From: Candidatus Argoarchaeum ethanivorans
Lineage (GTDB): Archaea; Halobacteriota; Methanosarcinia; Methanosarcinales; EX4572-44
Assembly: GCA_004193545.1 (NCBI GenBank)
Contig: RPGO01000025.1
Coordinates: 1-59,377 of the forward strand
DNA: 59,377 bases
Reading direction: 5' to 3'
This document shows, piece by piece, positions 8,401-16,668 of the stretch (within the stretch, counting starts at the first letter, position 1; each line of letters begins with the position of its first letter). A program made the translations under genes and the position numbers. The notes beneath the pieces were generated by a model. The model did not search any database and was not told where the DNA came from. It saw nothing but the letters and a program-made list of their open reading frames with translations.

Positions 8401-9137
8401 AGATTACGCTCCTCGGCACCGGAGATGCAGCAGGCACACCAAAGATAGGCTGCAACTGTAAGACATGCCAGGATGCGTTACAAGGAGGACGCAGCAGCAG
8501 ACTTAGATCTGCCACACTTATTGAAACAACAAAAGGCAAGGTTCTTATCGATACCGGTCCAGACCTTCGCAAACAATTGCTTCGTGAAAACATCTCCCAC
8601 ATAGATGCCTGTATATGGACTCATGGGCATTACGATCATTATGCTGGCTATCCGGAATTTTATAGAGTGCAAAAACACGTTCCTGTGTATGGCATAACAA
8701 CCACCCTTGACTACATCTTAAGTTATTTGCATTTCTTACATCCAGAACGAAACGATGTTAAACTTTATGAACCATTCGAGCTTGCGGGAGCAATCTTCAC
8801 GCTATTTAAAGTTATCCACCCCCCGCAGAAGGATTGTGCAGGTGTGCTGATAGAGCAAAATCACAAAAAAATAGTTATTACTGGAGACACTGGTCCAGCC
8901 ATCCCAGAGCAGAGCATCGAACTTATGATGGAGGCAGACCTTCTCATTGCTGATGCTATAACGCCCCCCCACATCAAACTCGTAAAACACATGAACGCAG
9001 AAGAAGCATTCGAACTGTATAGAAAGACAGGAGCAAGAAAAGTGATTTTCACACACATAAGTCACCTCTATAAGCCGCACGATGAGGCCATTGAAACGTG
9101 GCCACTTGGTTATGATGGGATGGAAATAATAATATAA
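8397..9137 (+). CDS. Metallo-beta-lactamase-fold hydrolase, PhnP-like
   Basis: 246 residues. The zinc signature THGHYDHYAG gives HxHxDH, and later ligands appear as ITGDTGP and FTHISHLY. N-terminal TPKIGCNCKTCQDA carries the extra Cys cluster seen in PhnP-type phosphodiesterases. In that family the substrate is a cyclic phosphate ester; the actual substrate here is unknown. There are no phn genes nearby. The coupled start with the AAA ATPase suggests a joint role that the sequence does not specify. Confidence 0.8.
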   Translation: MKITLLGTGDAAGTPKIGCNCKTCQDALQGGRSSRLRSATLIETTKGKVLIDTGPDLRKQLLRENISHIDACIWTHGHYDHYAGYPEFYRVQKHVPVYGITTTLDYILSYLHFLHPERNDVKLYEPFELAGAIFTLFKVIHPPQKDCAGVLIEQNHKKIVITGDTGPAIPEQSIELMMEADLLIADAITPPHIKLVKHMNAEEAFELYRKTGARKVIFTHISHLYKPHDEAIETWPLGYDGMEIII

Positions 9138-9265
9138 TTTTTATTTTATATACGTATAAGAAACTATAAACATTTGAGACTGCACAAACAGCCTATTCAA
9201 CAGAAAGGTATATGTAGTATATATGAAATCTGTTAACTAATTATAAGGATTTTGGAGAATAATAT

Positions 9266-9439
9266 ATGGGAAAAACAGGCTCGATTGAATGGGTACGTAT
9301 TAAAGGTAGGAAAGGGCATGTTAGAATGATGCCAAGAAGTGAGGTAAAATACAAACGACCAGGCCCAGCACAGCGGTATGCAGCAGACGGTACCAAAAGA
9401 AAACGAATTGCTCGCTCACCAAAAGCACTGGCAAAATAA
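9266..9439 (+). CDS. Small basic protein, DUF5350-like
   Basis: 57 residues, strongly basic, reading MGKTGSIEWVRIKGRKGHVR and ending RSPKALAK. It resembles a short conserved protein of methanogenic archaea annotated as DUF5350; function unknown. The basic, glycine-poor composition would suit RNA or ribosome binding (inference). ATG 9266 has GGAG 9 nt upstream, and a TATATAT-type box A lies near 9213. Confidence 0.75.
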   Translation: MGKTGSIEWVRIKGRKGHVRMMPRSEVKYKRPGPAQRYAADGTKRKRIARSPKALAK

Positions 9440-9495
9440 ACATTTGGGGCACTATCTGAAAAACCAGTTATTTTGACAATTATCGCAGACAAAGA

Positions 9496-9585
9496 TCTTG
9501 ATTACTGTGTAATCGAGAGTTATTGTCTCTGTAAAGCGTAGCTTTGCAGGTTATTGTCTATGTAAAACGCAAGATTTGCAGATTA
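9496..9585. repeat. Diverged copy of the double-hairpin repeat
   Basis: TTGATTACTGTGTAATCGA is followed by GAGTTATTGTCTCTGTAAAG, as in the tandem units at 1303-1472. A second, degenerate half-unit (TCTATGTAAAACGC...TTTGCAGA) follows. It lies in the gap between the DUF5350-like gene and hisI. Confidence 0.65.
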
Positions 9586-9626
9586 GCATGGTAAGGAAAA
9601 CACATTAATAACACGGTGATAATTAT

Positions 9627-10025
9627 ATGGCTATGTCAGAGAGTCTGCTTGATAATCTAAAGCTTGAAAATGGGCTTGTAGTTGCCATTGCACAGGATTA
9701 CAGAACAGGAGAGGTGTTGATGTGTGCATACATGAACCCTGAAGCAGTGGAAGAAACGGTTAAGACCGGGATTGCCCATTACTGGAGTCGCAGTCGCAAG
9801 AAACTATGGAAAAAAGGTGAAAGCTCGGGACACACCCAAAAAGTTCATGAAATTCTTGTAGACTGTGATGCGGATGCACTTCTGCTTAAAGTTGAGCAGG
9901 TTGGTGGAGCATGCCACATGGGTTACCGCTCCTGCTTTTATCGCAGAGCAGATGGAAAGATCGTAGGGGAAAAATTATTTGATCCTGATAAAGTCTATAA
10001 AGCACCAGCTAGACCGCAATCTTAG
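9627..10025 (+). CDS. hisI: Phosphoribosyl-AMP cyclohydrolase
   Basis: 132 residues, one domain, the third step of histidine synthesis (opening of the PR-AMP ring). Zn/Mg ligands are visible as DCDADALL and [15 protein letters not shown]; the GHTQKVHEI and [10 protein letters not shown] blocks fit the family. Stand-alone, as usual in archaea (no HisE fusion). GGTGAT lies 7 nt before ATG 9627. No other his genes are in the window. Confidence 0.95.
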   Translation: MAMSESLLDNLKLENGLVVAIAQDYRTGEVLMCAYMNPEAVEETVKTGIAHYWSRSRKKLWKKGESSGHTQKVHEILVDCDADALLLKVEQVGGACHMGYRSCFYRRADGKIVGEKLFDPDKVYKAPARPQS

Positions 10026-10055
10026 AATCAGCAAATGCTTCTGCATTCAAAAAAT

Positions 10056-10493
10056 TTAAGTAGCTACGTTTTGTTGTTGTTGTATTTGTGCTAACACTTG
10101 CTTAGTTTTTTTAAGTTCTGCTGTGATTTGTGAAAGGTTTGCTTTTAACTGTTCTATTACGCCTACAATTTCTTGTTTTCTTTTGATCAGTTCTTCTTTT
10201 GCTTCTTCAGTAGTTTTCGCTATGCACACACCACTACCAACCCCAATAATTACTGTGTCAGGTTTTGCCAGTACACCGTGTACAAATGATTCTGCACCTA
10301 TCGGTATAAGAATTTCATCGCCTTTTTCTACGTTATTCATTCTATCTGTAACCTCAATAGCCCTTTCTATCTCACCAAGAGACATCTCTGTGATATTTAG
10401 TCTCTGGGAGATTGCTTCCACCTCCTGCTGATACATTTGGTACTGGTAAAGTATTCCATCAACTTTTTCTTGTGTTAGCTCTTCCTGATTCAT
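10056..10493 (-). CDS. pfdA: Prefoldin subunit alpha
   Basis: 145 residues: N-terminal coiled coil (about 1-50), a central beta hairpin (LIPIGAESFVHGVL and VIIGVGSGVCI), and a C-terminal coiled coil ending in a Gln-rich tail. This is the jellyfish-shaped chaperone subunit that hands unfolded proteins to the thermosome. Its ATG overlaps the stop of the L18Ae gene by 4 bases, the conserved archaeal rpl18a-pfdA arrangement. Confidence 0.93.
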   Translation of the reverse strand: MNQEELTQEKVDGILYQYQMYQQEVEAISQRLNITEMSLGEIERAIEVTDRMNNVEKGDEILIPIGAESFVHGVLAKPDTVIIGVGSGVCIAKTTEEAKEELIKRKQEIVGVIEQLKANLSQITAELKKTKQVLAQIQQQQNVAT

Positions 10494-10672
10494 TTGGTAA
10501 CCTCTTTGACATTGTCAATTTTAATATAGTTGCGTTTTAGTCTGTGTTGACTTCCAATAGTAGAATACGTTTTTTCAATGGCGTTTTTTTCATTATTGCT
10601 TGTAACAGTCTTCGCAAATTTTTGCCATTTTGTCTTTACTCTAAAGCTTCCTTGTATGACAAAATTCTTCAT
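10490..10672 (-). CDS. rpl18a: 50S ribosomal protein L18Ae (LX)
   Basis: 60 residues from ATG 10672: MKNFVIQGSFRVKTKWQKFA, then a short SQHRLKRNYIKI motif typical of LX/L18a. An in-frame ATG at 10705 would add 11 residues unlike the family. A minus-strand box A, AATTATATAAG, lies near 10722-10733. First gene of the rpl18a-pfdA operon, divergent from the trehalose fusion gene. Confidence 0.85.
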   Translation of the reverse strand: MKNFVIQGSFRVKTKWQKFAKTVTSNNEKNAIEKTYSTIGSQHRLKRNYIKIDNVKEVTK

Positions 10673-10780
10673 AATATCTATATACTCCATGTAATCTGGA
10701 AACATGTATTTGAATTTAACTTATATAATTGTTACTGATAATCAAATGTTGCTGAAAACTTTAAAGCAGGTGCTCCATTT

Positions 10781-10880
10781 GTCAAGCGACCTCAATATTT
10801 ATAAAGGGCAAAAAGTCTCTGTATCTGCACAACGAAGTTGTGCAGGTTGTCGAGTGACCTCAATATTTATAAAGGGTAAA
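10781..10880 (+). promoter_or_regulatory. Duplicated promoter segment flanking a hairpin
   Basis: GTCAAGCGACCTCAATATTT (10781-) and GTCGAGTGACCTCAATATTT (10849-) are followed in both cases by ATAAAGGG, giving two box A sequences (TATTTATAAAG) 68 bp apart. Between them is the hairpin CTGCACAACGAAGTTGTGCAG (10825-10845), the same palindrome as at 2708 and 15745. The second box A sits about 45 nt before the GTG start of the fusion gene. Confidence 0.6.
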
Positions 10881-10916
10881 TGGAAGTTAGATCTACTTGG
10901 AGAGGTGACAACGGTG

Positions 10917-13900
10917 GTGAACCGTAACACACACAGTTTTACTATTTCAAGGTCAAGATATGATGCAGTTATCTTTGATCTCGATGGGGTTGTTACCAGA
11001 ACTGCAAGGATGCATGCAGCCGCATGGAAGAAGCTCTTTGACCAGTATTTAAAAAAGAAGTTTGAAGATTTCAAACCTTTTGACATGGACGACTATCATC
11101 GATATGTTGATGGTATGCCTCGCTACGACGGGGTGAAGAATTTTCTTGATGCACGCGGTATAGAGATTTCGTATGGCAAACCCGATGATTCATCTGGCAC
11201 TGAGACCGTTTGCGGTCTGGGAAATAAAAAAAATCAGACATTCCTTGAGTGCCTGAAAGAAGAGGGTGTGGAAGTTTATCAATCTTCTATTGATTTAATT
11301 AAAAAGTTAAAGGATAAAGATTTTAAGACTGCTATTGTATCCTCCAGTAAGAGTTGTGCTGAAGTTCTGGATGCAGCAAATATTTCCGATCTATTTAATG
11401 TTAAGGTAGACGGGGTCGATTCCGAAAGTCTTGACCTTAAAGGAAAGCCCGACCCGGCTATTTTTGTAGAAGCTTCAGATCGGCTGGAAGTTAATCCAAA
11501 AAGATGCGTGGTAGTCGAAGATGCAATCTCTGGGGTCATGGCTGGGAGCAATGGCGGGTTTGGTCTGGTTATAGGGGTAAACCGTGGTAAGCAGGAAAAA
11601 GCCCTTAAAGATGGAGGGGCTGACCTTGTTGTAAATGATTTATCAGAGATTGAAATAGTGGTAAAGATTGATGACCTTTTAGATGGTTTAGAGCATTTCA
11701 AAGAGATCGAACAGCAGGTAAAAGACAAGAAAGTGGTGGTATTTTTAGACTATGACGGCACCCTTACCCCTATTGTATCTCATCCGGAAGATGCAGTGCT
11801 TTCCGAAGATATGAAAAAAACACTGGTGATGCTATCTGATCAATGCACTGTTGCAGTCATCAGTGGAAGAGACCTTAAAGATGTAAAAGAGCGTGTTGGA
11901 ATCGATGGCATATACTATGCAGGAAGCCATGGTTTTGAGATCGAAGGACCGGAATATCTAAAGATGGAGTATGAAAAAGCAGGGAGTTTTCTTCCACTGC
12001 TTGATGAAGCTGAAGAAATGTTGAAGCAGCAACTATCTCACATTAGCGGCTCTCAGGTGGAACGTAAGAAATTCTCTATTGCAGTTCATTACCGCAATGT
12101 AGAGGACAGGGATGTTAAGTTTATAGAAGAGGTTGTAGATCAGGCAGCCCTGCATTATGCAAAACTTCGAGAGTCCTATGGCAAAATGGTATATGAACTC
12201 CAGCCAAACGTTAATTGGGATAAGGGCAAGGCTCTTTCGTGGCTTCTTGATGCAACAGAACTTGAGAAGCCAGATACGATTCCTTTTTACATCGGTGACG
12301 ATCTTACCGATGAAGATGCATTTGCAGTACTGCAAATGCAGGGAATTGGTGTAGTGGTGGGAGATGGTTCACGCCATACTTCAGCTAAATACAGATTAAA
12401 AAATCCAGCACAGGTTGAGGCGTTTCTTCATACCCTTACTACCCTACTGGAAGAAGGCAGCGGCTGGTCGCTAATCTATAAAGACTTTAATTCCGAAGAG
12501 GAGGGCTTGCGTGAGGCATTGTGCACACTTGGAAATGGCTATTTTGCTACCCGCGGAGCAGCCCCGGAATCTTGTGCTGATAAGATCCATTATCCAGGAA
12601 CCTACCTTGCAGGAGGATACAACAGACTCAAAACAAAAATCGACAAAACCACTATAGAAAATGAGGACCTTGTCAACCTGCCAAACTGGCTCTGCCTTAA
12701 TTTTCGCATACCAGGTGAAGACTGGTTTAATTTAACAAACGTAGATATTTTATCGTATCGGCAGGAACTGGACCTTAAAAAGGGGATACTTCACCGCACA
12801 GTCAATTTCCAGGATAAAAATAACCGGCAAACGAGACTACTCAACCGCAGTCTTGTGCACATGGGCGATATGCACATAGCAGCAATAGAAACAGTGATTA
12901 TCCCGGTAAACTGGTCTGGAAAAATAGAAATCTGCTCTGCACTGGATGGGCAGGTAACCAATTCTGGGGTGAAAAGATATAAAAACCTGAATAACAAACA
13001 TATTGAAGAGGTAGGGGCCAAACAAGTTGATGATAATACAATCCTTCTGCGAGTGCGAACTAACCAGTCAAAGTTGAATATATCCGAAGCTTCAAGAACC
13101 CATGTGTTTAAAGATGAATCGCCAATAATCATGGAACGGCTGCTCGTGAAAAAACCAGCATATATTGCCCAGCACTTCACAGTGGAACTTACTGAAGGGG
13201 AGACGCTCAGTATAGAAAAAGTGGTCTCTCTTTTTACCTCGCGGGATGCTGCTATCTCAGAGTGCACTCTTGAATCAGAAAAAGCGGTATTGGATGCACC
13301 GAGATTTAATGGTTTGCTCCAGACCCACACCATTGCCTGGAAACATTTGTGGCATAGTTTTGAGATTAACTTAGGATTGAATAGCTCCAACAATGGCAAT
13401 CCTATCCAGAGAATCCTTCGTCTATATACTTTTCACCTCTTAGAGAGCGCTTCCATGCACTCTATGGACATTGATGTTGGGATGCCTTCCCGTGGCTGGC
13501 ACGGCGAAGCTTATCGTGGGCACATCTTCTGGGATGAACTGATTATTTTTCCATTTCTTATCTACCGGGTTCCCCAGATTGCCAGAACACTGCTTATGTA
13601 TCGGTATCGTCGTCTCAAAGAAGCCCGGAAAGCCGCATACAAGCTTGGTTATAAAGGAGCCATGTATCCATGGCAGAGCGGGAGTAATGGGAGAGAAGAA
13701 AGTCAGAAGGTTCATCTCAATCCTGTATCAGGGCACTGGGTACATGATAATACCCATCTTCAGCGCCACATAAATGCAGCTATTGTCTACAATATATGGC
13801 AGTATTACCAGGTCACCTGCGACCTCGAATTTTTATCTTTTTACGGAGCCGAGATCATCCTCGAGATTGCACGTTTCTGGGCAAGTATAGCAACCTATAA

Positions 13901-14885
13901 TAAAAAGCTTGACAGATACGAGATTCTTGGAGTGGTTGGTCCTGACGAGTACCATGACAGCTATCCTGGTGCAAAGAGTCCTGGTGTGAACAATAATGCT
14001 TATACCAATGTTATGGCTGTTTTTGTGTTGAATCGAGCCATTAAATTGTTTGAGCTCCTACCTGAACAGCAATGGGAGGAGCTTTGTGAAAGGCTTGATA
14101 TAAACGAAGCGGAAAAAGTAAGATGGAAAGAAATAAGTCACAAGATGCTGGTTGTATTTCATGATGATGGACTCATTAGCCAGTTTGAAGGGTATAAGCA
14201 CCTGGATGAGCTTAATTGGGAAAGATACCAAAAAAAATATGGGAATATAGAGCGGCTGGATCGCATTCTTGAGGCGGAAGGCGACACTACCAACCGGTAC
14301 AAAGTATCCAAACAGGCAGATGTTTTAATGCTTTTTTATCTCTTTTCATCTGAGGAATTAAGCCAACTATTTGGTCAGCTTGGTTATTCGTTTGAATATG
14401 AAACCATACCCAAAAATATTGATTATTATCTGAAACGTACCTCCAATGGTTCATCACTGAGCTGGATTATTCATTCATGGGTAGCAGCCCGAAGAGATAG
14501 AAAACGTTCCTGGGAGCTTTTTAACCAGGCTCTCAAGACCGATGTAGCAGATATCCAGGGAGGAACTACTTCCGAAGGTATACACCTGGGAGCTATGTCA
14601 GGATGTGTGGACATAGTCCAACGATGTTATACAGGACTTGAATCCAGGGGTAATATTCTGCGTTTTAATCCTGTGCTCCCTGAGGAATTAAAAAGAATAA
14701 GATTGCATCTGCGTTACCGGGGACATTTGTTTGAGCTAGATATTACTGCTGACAAACTAAAAATAGAGGCTCTCCCAGGCGGGGCAAAACCAGTACTGGT
14801 TGAGGTTAAAGGAAATGTCTTTGAACTTGGAGCAGGCGAAACAAAAGAAGTGGTGCTCAATGCCTCCACTTCACCGTATTTTTGA
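10917..14885 (+). CDS. Trehalose-type fusion: beta-PGM-like HAD + trehalose-6-P phosphatase + GH65
   Basis: About 1322 residues with three modules. Residues ~15-250 are a beta-phosphoglucomutase-like HAD domain (IFDLDGVVT; VVVEDAISGVMAG). Residues ~268-500 are an OtsB-type phosphatase (FLDYDGTLTPIV; IGDDLTDEDAF). Residues ~515-1320 are a GH65 (alpha/alpha)6 barrel with general acid Glu in VVGPDEYHD near 1008. The same order occurs in actinobacterial OtsB1-type proteins. GH65 enzymes hydrolyse or phosphorolyse alpha-glucosides such as trehalose; joined with beta-PGM, phosphorolysis giving beta-glucose-1-P is attractive (inference). GTG 10917 has AGAGGTGA 8 nt upstream. Confidence 0.85.
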   Translation: MNRNTHSFTISRSRYDAVIFDLDGVVTRTARMHAAAWKKLFDQYLKKKFEDFKPFDMDDYHRYVDGMPRYDGVKNFLDARGIEISYGKPDDSSGTETVCGLGNKKNQTFLECLKEEGVEVYQSSIDLIKKLKDKDFKTAIVSSSKSCAEVLDAANISDLFNVKVDGVDSESLDLKGKPDPAIFVEASDRLEVNPKRCVVVEDAISGVMAGSNGGFGLVIGVNRGKQEKALKDGGADLVVNDLSEIEIVVKIDDLLDGLEHFKEIEQQVKDKKVVVFLDYDGTLTPIVSHPEDAVLSEDMKKTLVMLSDQCTVAVISGRDLKDVKERVGIDGIYYAGSHGFEIEGPEYLKMEYEKAGSFLPLLDEAEEMLKQQLSHISGSQVERKKFSIAVHYRNVEDRDVKFIEEVVDQAALHYAKLRESYGKMVYELQPNVNWDKGKALSWLLDATELEKPDTIPFYIGDDLTDEDAFAVLQMQGIGVVVGDGSRHTSAKYRLKNPAQVEAFLHTLTTLLEEGSGWSLIYKDFNSEEEGLREALCTLGNGYFATRGAAPESCADKIHYPGTYLAGGYNRLKTKIDKTTIENEDLVNLPNWLCLNFRIPGEDWFNLTNVDILSYRQELDLKKGILHRTVNFQDKNNRQTRLLNRSLVHMGDMHIAAIETVIIPVNWSGKIEICSALDGQVTNSGVKRYKNLNNKHIEEVGAKQVDDNTILLRVRTNQSKLNISEASRTHVFKDESPIIMERLLVKKPAYIAQHFTVELTEGETLSIEKVVSLFTSRDAAISECTLESEKAVLDAPRFNGLLQTHTIAWKHLWHSFEINLGLNSSNNGNPIQRILRLYTFHLLESASMHSMDIDVGMPSRGWHGEAYRGHIFWDELIIFPFLIYRVPQIARTLLMYRYRRLKEARKAAYKLGYKGAMYPWQSGSNGREESQKVHLNPVSGHWVHDNTHLQRHINAAIVYNIWQYYQVTCDLEFLSFYGAEIILEIARFWASIATYNKKLDRYEILGVVGPDEYHDSYPGAKSPGVNNNAYTNVMAVFVLNRAIKLFELLPEQQWEELCERLDINEAEKVRWKEISHKMLVVFHDDGLISQFEGYKHLDELNWERYQKKYGNIERLDRILEAEGDTTNRYKVSKQADVLMLFYLFSSEELSQLFGQLGYSFEYETIPKNIDYYLKRTSNGSSLSWIIHSWVAARRDRKRSWELFNQALKTDVADIQGGTTSEGIHLGAMSGCVDIVQRCYTGLESRGNILRFNPVLPEELKRIRLHLRYRGHLFELDITADKLKIEALPGGAKPVLVEVKGNVFELGAGETKEVVLNASTSPYF

Positions 14886-14902
14886 GTGAGGGTTGGGTTT
14901 GT

Positions 14903-15580
14903 TTATTCCATGTACTGTAGAAGTTTTACTATTTCCTCGTATTCTGCTTTACCATCGATATTTATTATTGCTTTTTTAGTGCCTACTTTAAAAACAAAAT
15001 CCTCGTCTGGGTACACTACGATTACGACAAGTGTTGAACCTGATACACTCCATGTAGCAATCATCCCTTTAAGCGGAACGTTGTTACCATCAAGAGTGAT
15101 ATAGCCGCTGTATACCTTTGCTTCGGCTGTTTTTCCATTTTTCAGTGGTACTTGTGTTGTATTGATTTTATGAAAATCTTTAATGTCCATCCCTGCAGCC
15201 ATGTCTTTTACCTGTGTCGAAGCCATCTCTAAAACTATCTGTGATGGCAGTGGAATACCAGCAGGAAGCACAATTCGCGTTGCAACTATTCTGGATGTAG
15301 ATACGTTCTCTACACTACTGTATGCACCAACCTGGCGCATCAAATACTCCTCAAGGGACTTGTCTGCATAATTGATTGTTGCAGTGTTGATTTTCATCTC
15401 TTTACCACCAATGTCAAAGGTTTTTGGCATGCTTGTGGAATCACCAAGTTGCACCCAACCACATTCTTCAAGCACGCTTTCATCGATGTGTGGAGGATCT
15501 GCAACTGGTGTTTCAAGACACCCTGAAAAGACAATAACTAACAACAACAGTGGAAAAACAAATAGTTTTACTGACTTCAT
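14903..15580 (-). CDS. Predicted lipoprotein of unknown function
   Basis: 225 residues. A hydrophobic signal peptide ends in a lipobox (VFSGC, Cys near 21), so the protein is probably lipid-anchored outside the membrane. The rest is a beta-rich soluble domain without recognised motifs; a distant resemblance to archaeal DUF6517-type lipoproteins is possible. Convergent with the trehalose fusion gene, leaving only 17 bp between the stops. Confidence 0.65.
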   Translation of the reverse strand: MKSVKLFVFPLLLLVIVFSGCLETPVADPPHIDESVLEECGWVQLGDSTSMPKTFDIGGKEMKINTATINYADKSLEEYLMRQVGAYSSVENVSTSRIVATRIVLPAGIPLPSQIVLEMASTQVKDMAAGMDIKDFHKINTTQVPLKNGKTAEAKVYSGYITLDGNNVPLKGMIATWSVSGSTLVVIVVYPDEDFVFKVGTKKAIINIDGKAEYEEIVKLLQYME

Positions 15581-15664
15581 AATTACTCAGTTACACTTTA
15601 ATGCTAATTAGATATTATTGTATCGGTCAGTATCTGTGGTTTGCATCGAAGAGTTAACTGAATT

Positions 15665-15975
15665 CCTCGCTTGCAAATTCTACGAAGCTGTGCAAACTTC
15701 GTTTGTGCAGGGAAAATAACAAGGAACTCCCGATTGCACAGGCACTGCACAACTTCGTTGTGCAGAGATAAGTCGAATTGCGACGGCACACCCCGCTGCA
15801 GAGCAGCGGGGCATGTTCCGTGCCGTCGCTTTGTTATCCGGTCTTATTCAAAAATCTAAAAGTTTCATCTGACTATACTCATCTTTGTCCCAACCACAGC
15901 AGAGCTGCGGGGTATAATAATTAAATTAACAACTGCACAACTTCGCTGTGCAGGAAATAACGGTTAACGGCCAAT
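15665..15975. repeat. Composite palindromic element, copy 2 (inverted relative to copy 1)
   Basis: Reverse-complement counterpart of 2705-2966. It contains hairpins at about 15688-15710, 15745-15765 (CTGCACAACTTCGTTGTGCAG) and 15933-15953, and the large hairpin at 15780-15829. Here the right arm of the large hairpin is split by 8 nt (CATGTTCC). The linker through GTTATCCGGTCTTATTC and the GCAGAGCTGCGGGGTATAAT end match copy 1. This fills the 508-bp gap between the lipoprotein gene and nob1; no gene lies in it. Confidence 0.75.
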
Positions 15976-16088
15976 TCTCGAGTGCGTTAGCAATCGAGTG
16001 CAAAAGAACATGGTTGCGTTTATATTTTCCTATACGTTAAAAAAATAGATACGGTTTAGTATAACAACAAACTTAAAGACAGCAATAT

Positions 16089-16589
16089 ATGACGAAATTT
16101 TACATTGCAGATACCAGCGTTTTTTTAGCTAAAGTGAAACCATCTGATGTGTGCATTACCACACCATCGGTAGTTGCAGAGGTCAAAGATTCATCCTCAG
16201 CCCTCTTTCTCGAACTTTTTTGTATTGATAACTGCAGTGAAACTATATGTATTGAACAACCAAGAAAAGAGCTCATAGAACAAATAAAAAAAGTTGCAGA
16301 AGAAAGTGGAGACTTCGAACAACTCTCTTCTGCTGATATCGATGTGCTTGCTAAAGCTCTTGAATACAAACCTCTGTCTATAATTTTAACAGACGACTAT
16401 CGAATTCAAAACATTGCAAAAATACTGGATATTACGATACAACCAATAAACCAGAAGCCTATTAAAAAAACTTACAAATGGATTATGGTCTGTAGTGGTT
16501 GCAGGAGGCAGGTAGAGGGAATTGGACCCTGTCCGGTGTGCGGTTCTCCGGTTCGCAGACGACGAATGAGAGAAAATAAGAAAATATAA
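16089..16589 (+). CDS. nob1: Ribosome maturation endonuclease Nob1
   Basis: 166 residues: a PIN domain (ADTSVFL with catalytic Asp; SSADIDVLAKAL; LTDDYRIQN) plus a C-terminal zinc ribbon (CSGC ... CPVCG, residues ~137-155). Nob1 cuts the 3' end of 16S rRNA precursor. Length and domain order are typical of archaea. The gene is convergent with aglB, with a strong hairpin between them. Confidence 0.92.
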   Translation: MTKFYIADTSVFLAKVKPSDVCITTPSVVAEVKDSSSALFLELFCIDNCSETICIEQPRKELIEQIKKVAEESGDFEQLSSADIDVLAKALEYKPLSIILTDDYRIQNIAKILDITIQPINQKPIKKTYKWIMVCSGCRRQVEGIGPCPVCGSPVRRRRMRENKKI

Positions 16590-16612
16590 ACATCGTGCCA
16601 TACAATGGTGAG

Positions 16613-16644
16613 AACCACGAGATCCCTGTGTTAATCTCGTGGTT
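16613..16644. terminator. Hairpin between convergent nob1 and aglB
   Basis: AACCACGAGAT (16613-16623) pairs perfectly with ATCTCGTGGTT (16634-16644) around a 10-nt loop. It lies between the two convergent stop codons. Whether it terminates or only stabilises 3' ends cannot be told; no oligo-T follows on either side. Confidence 0.45.
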
Positions 16645-16668
16645 GAAACCAATAGAGTGTGTAATTCT

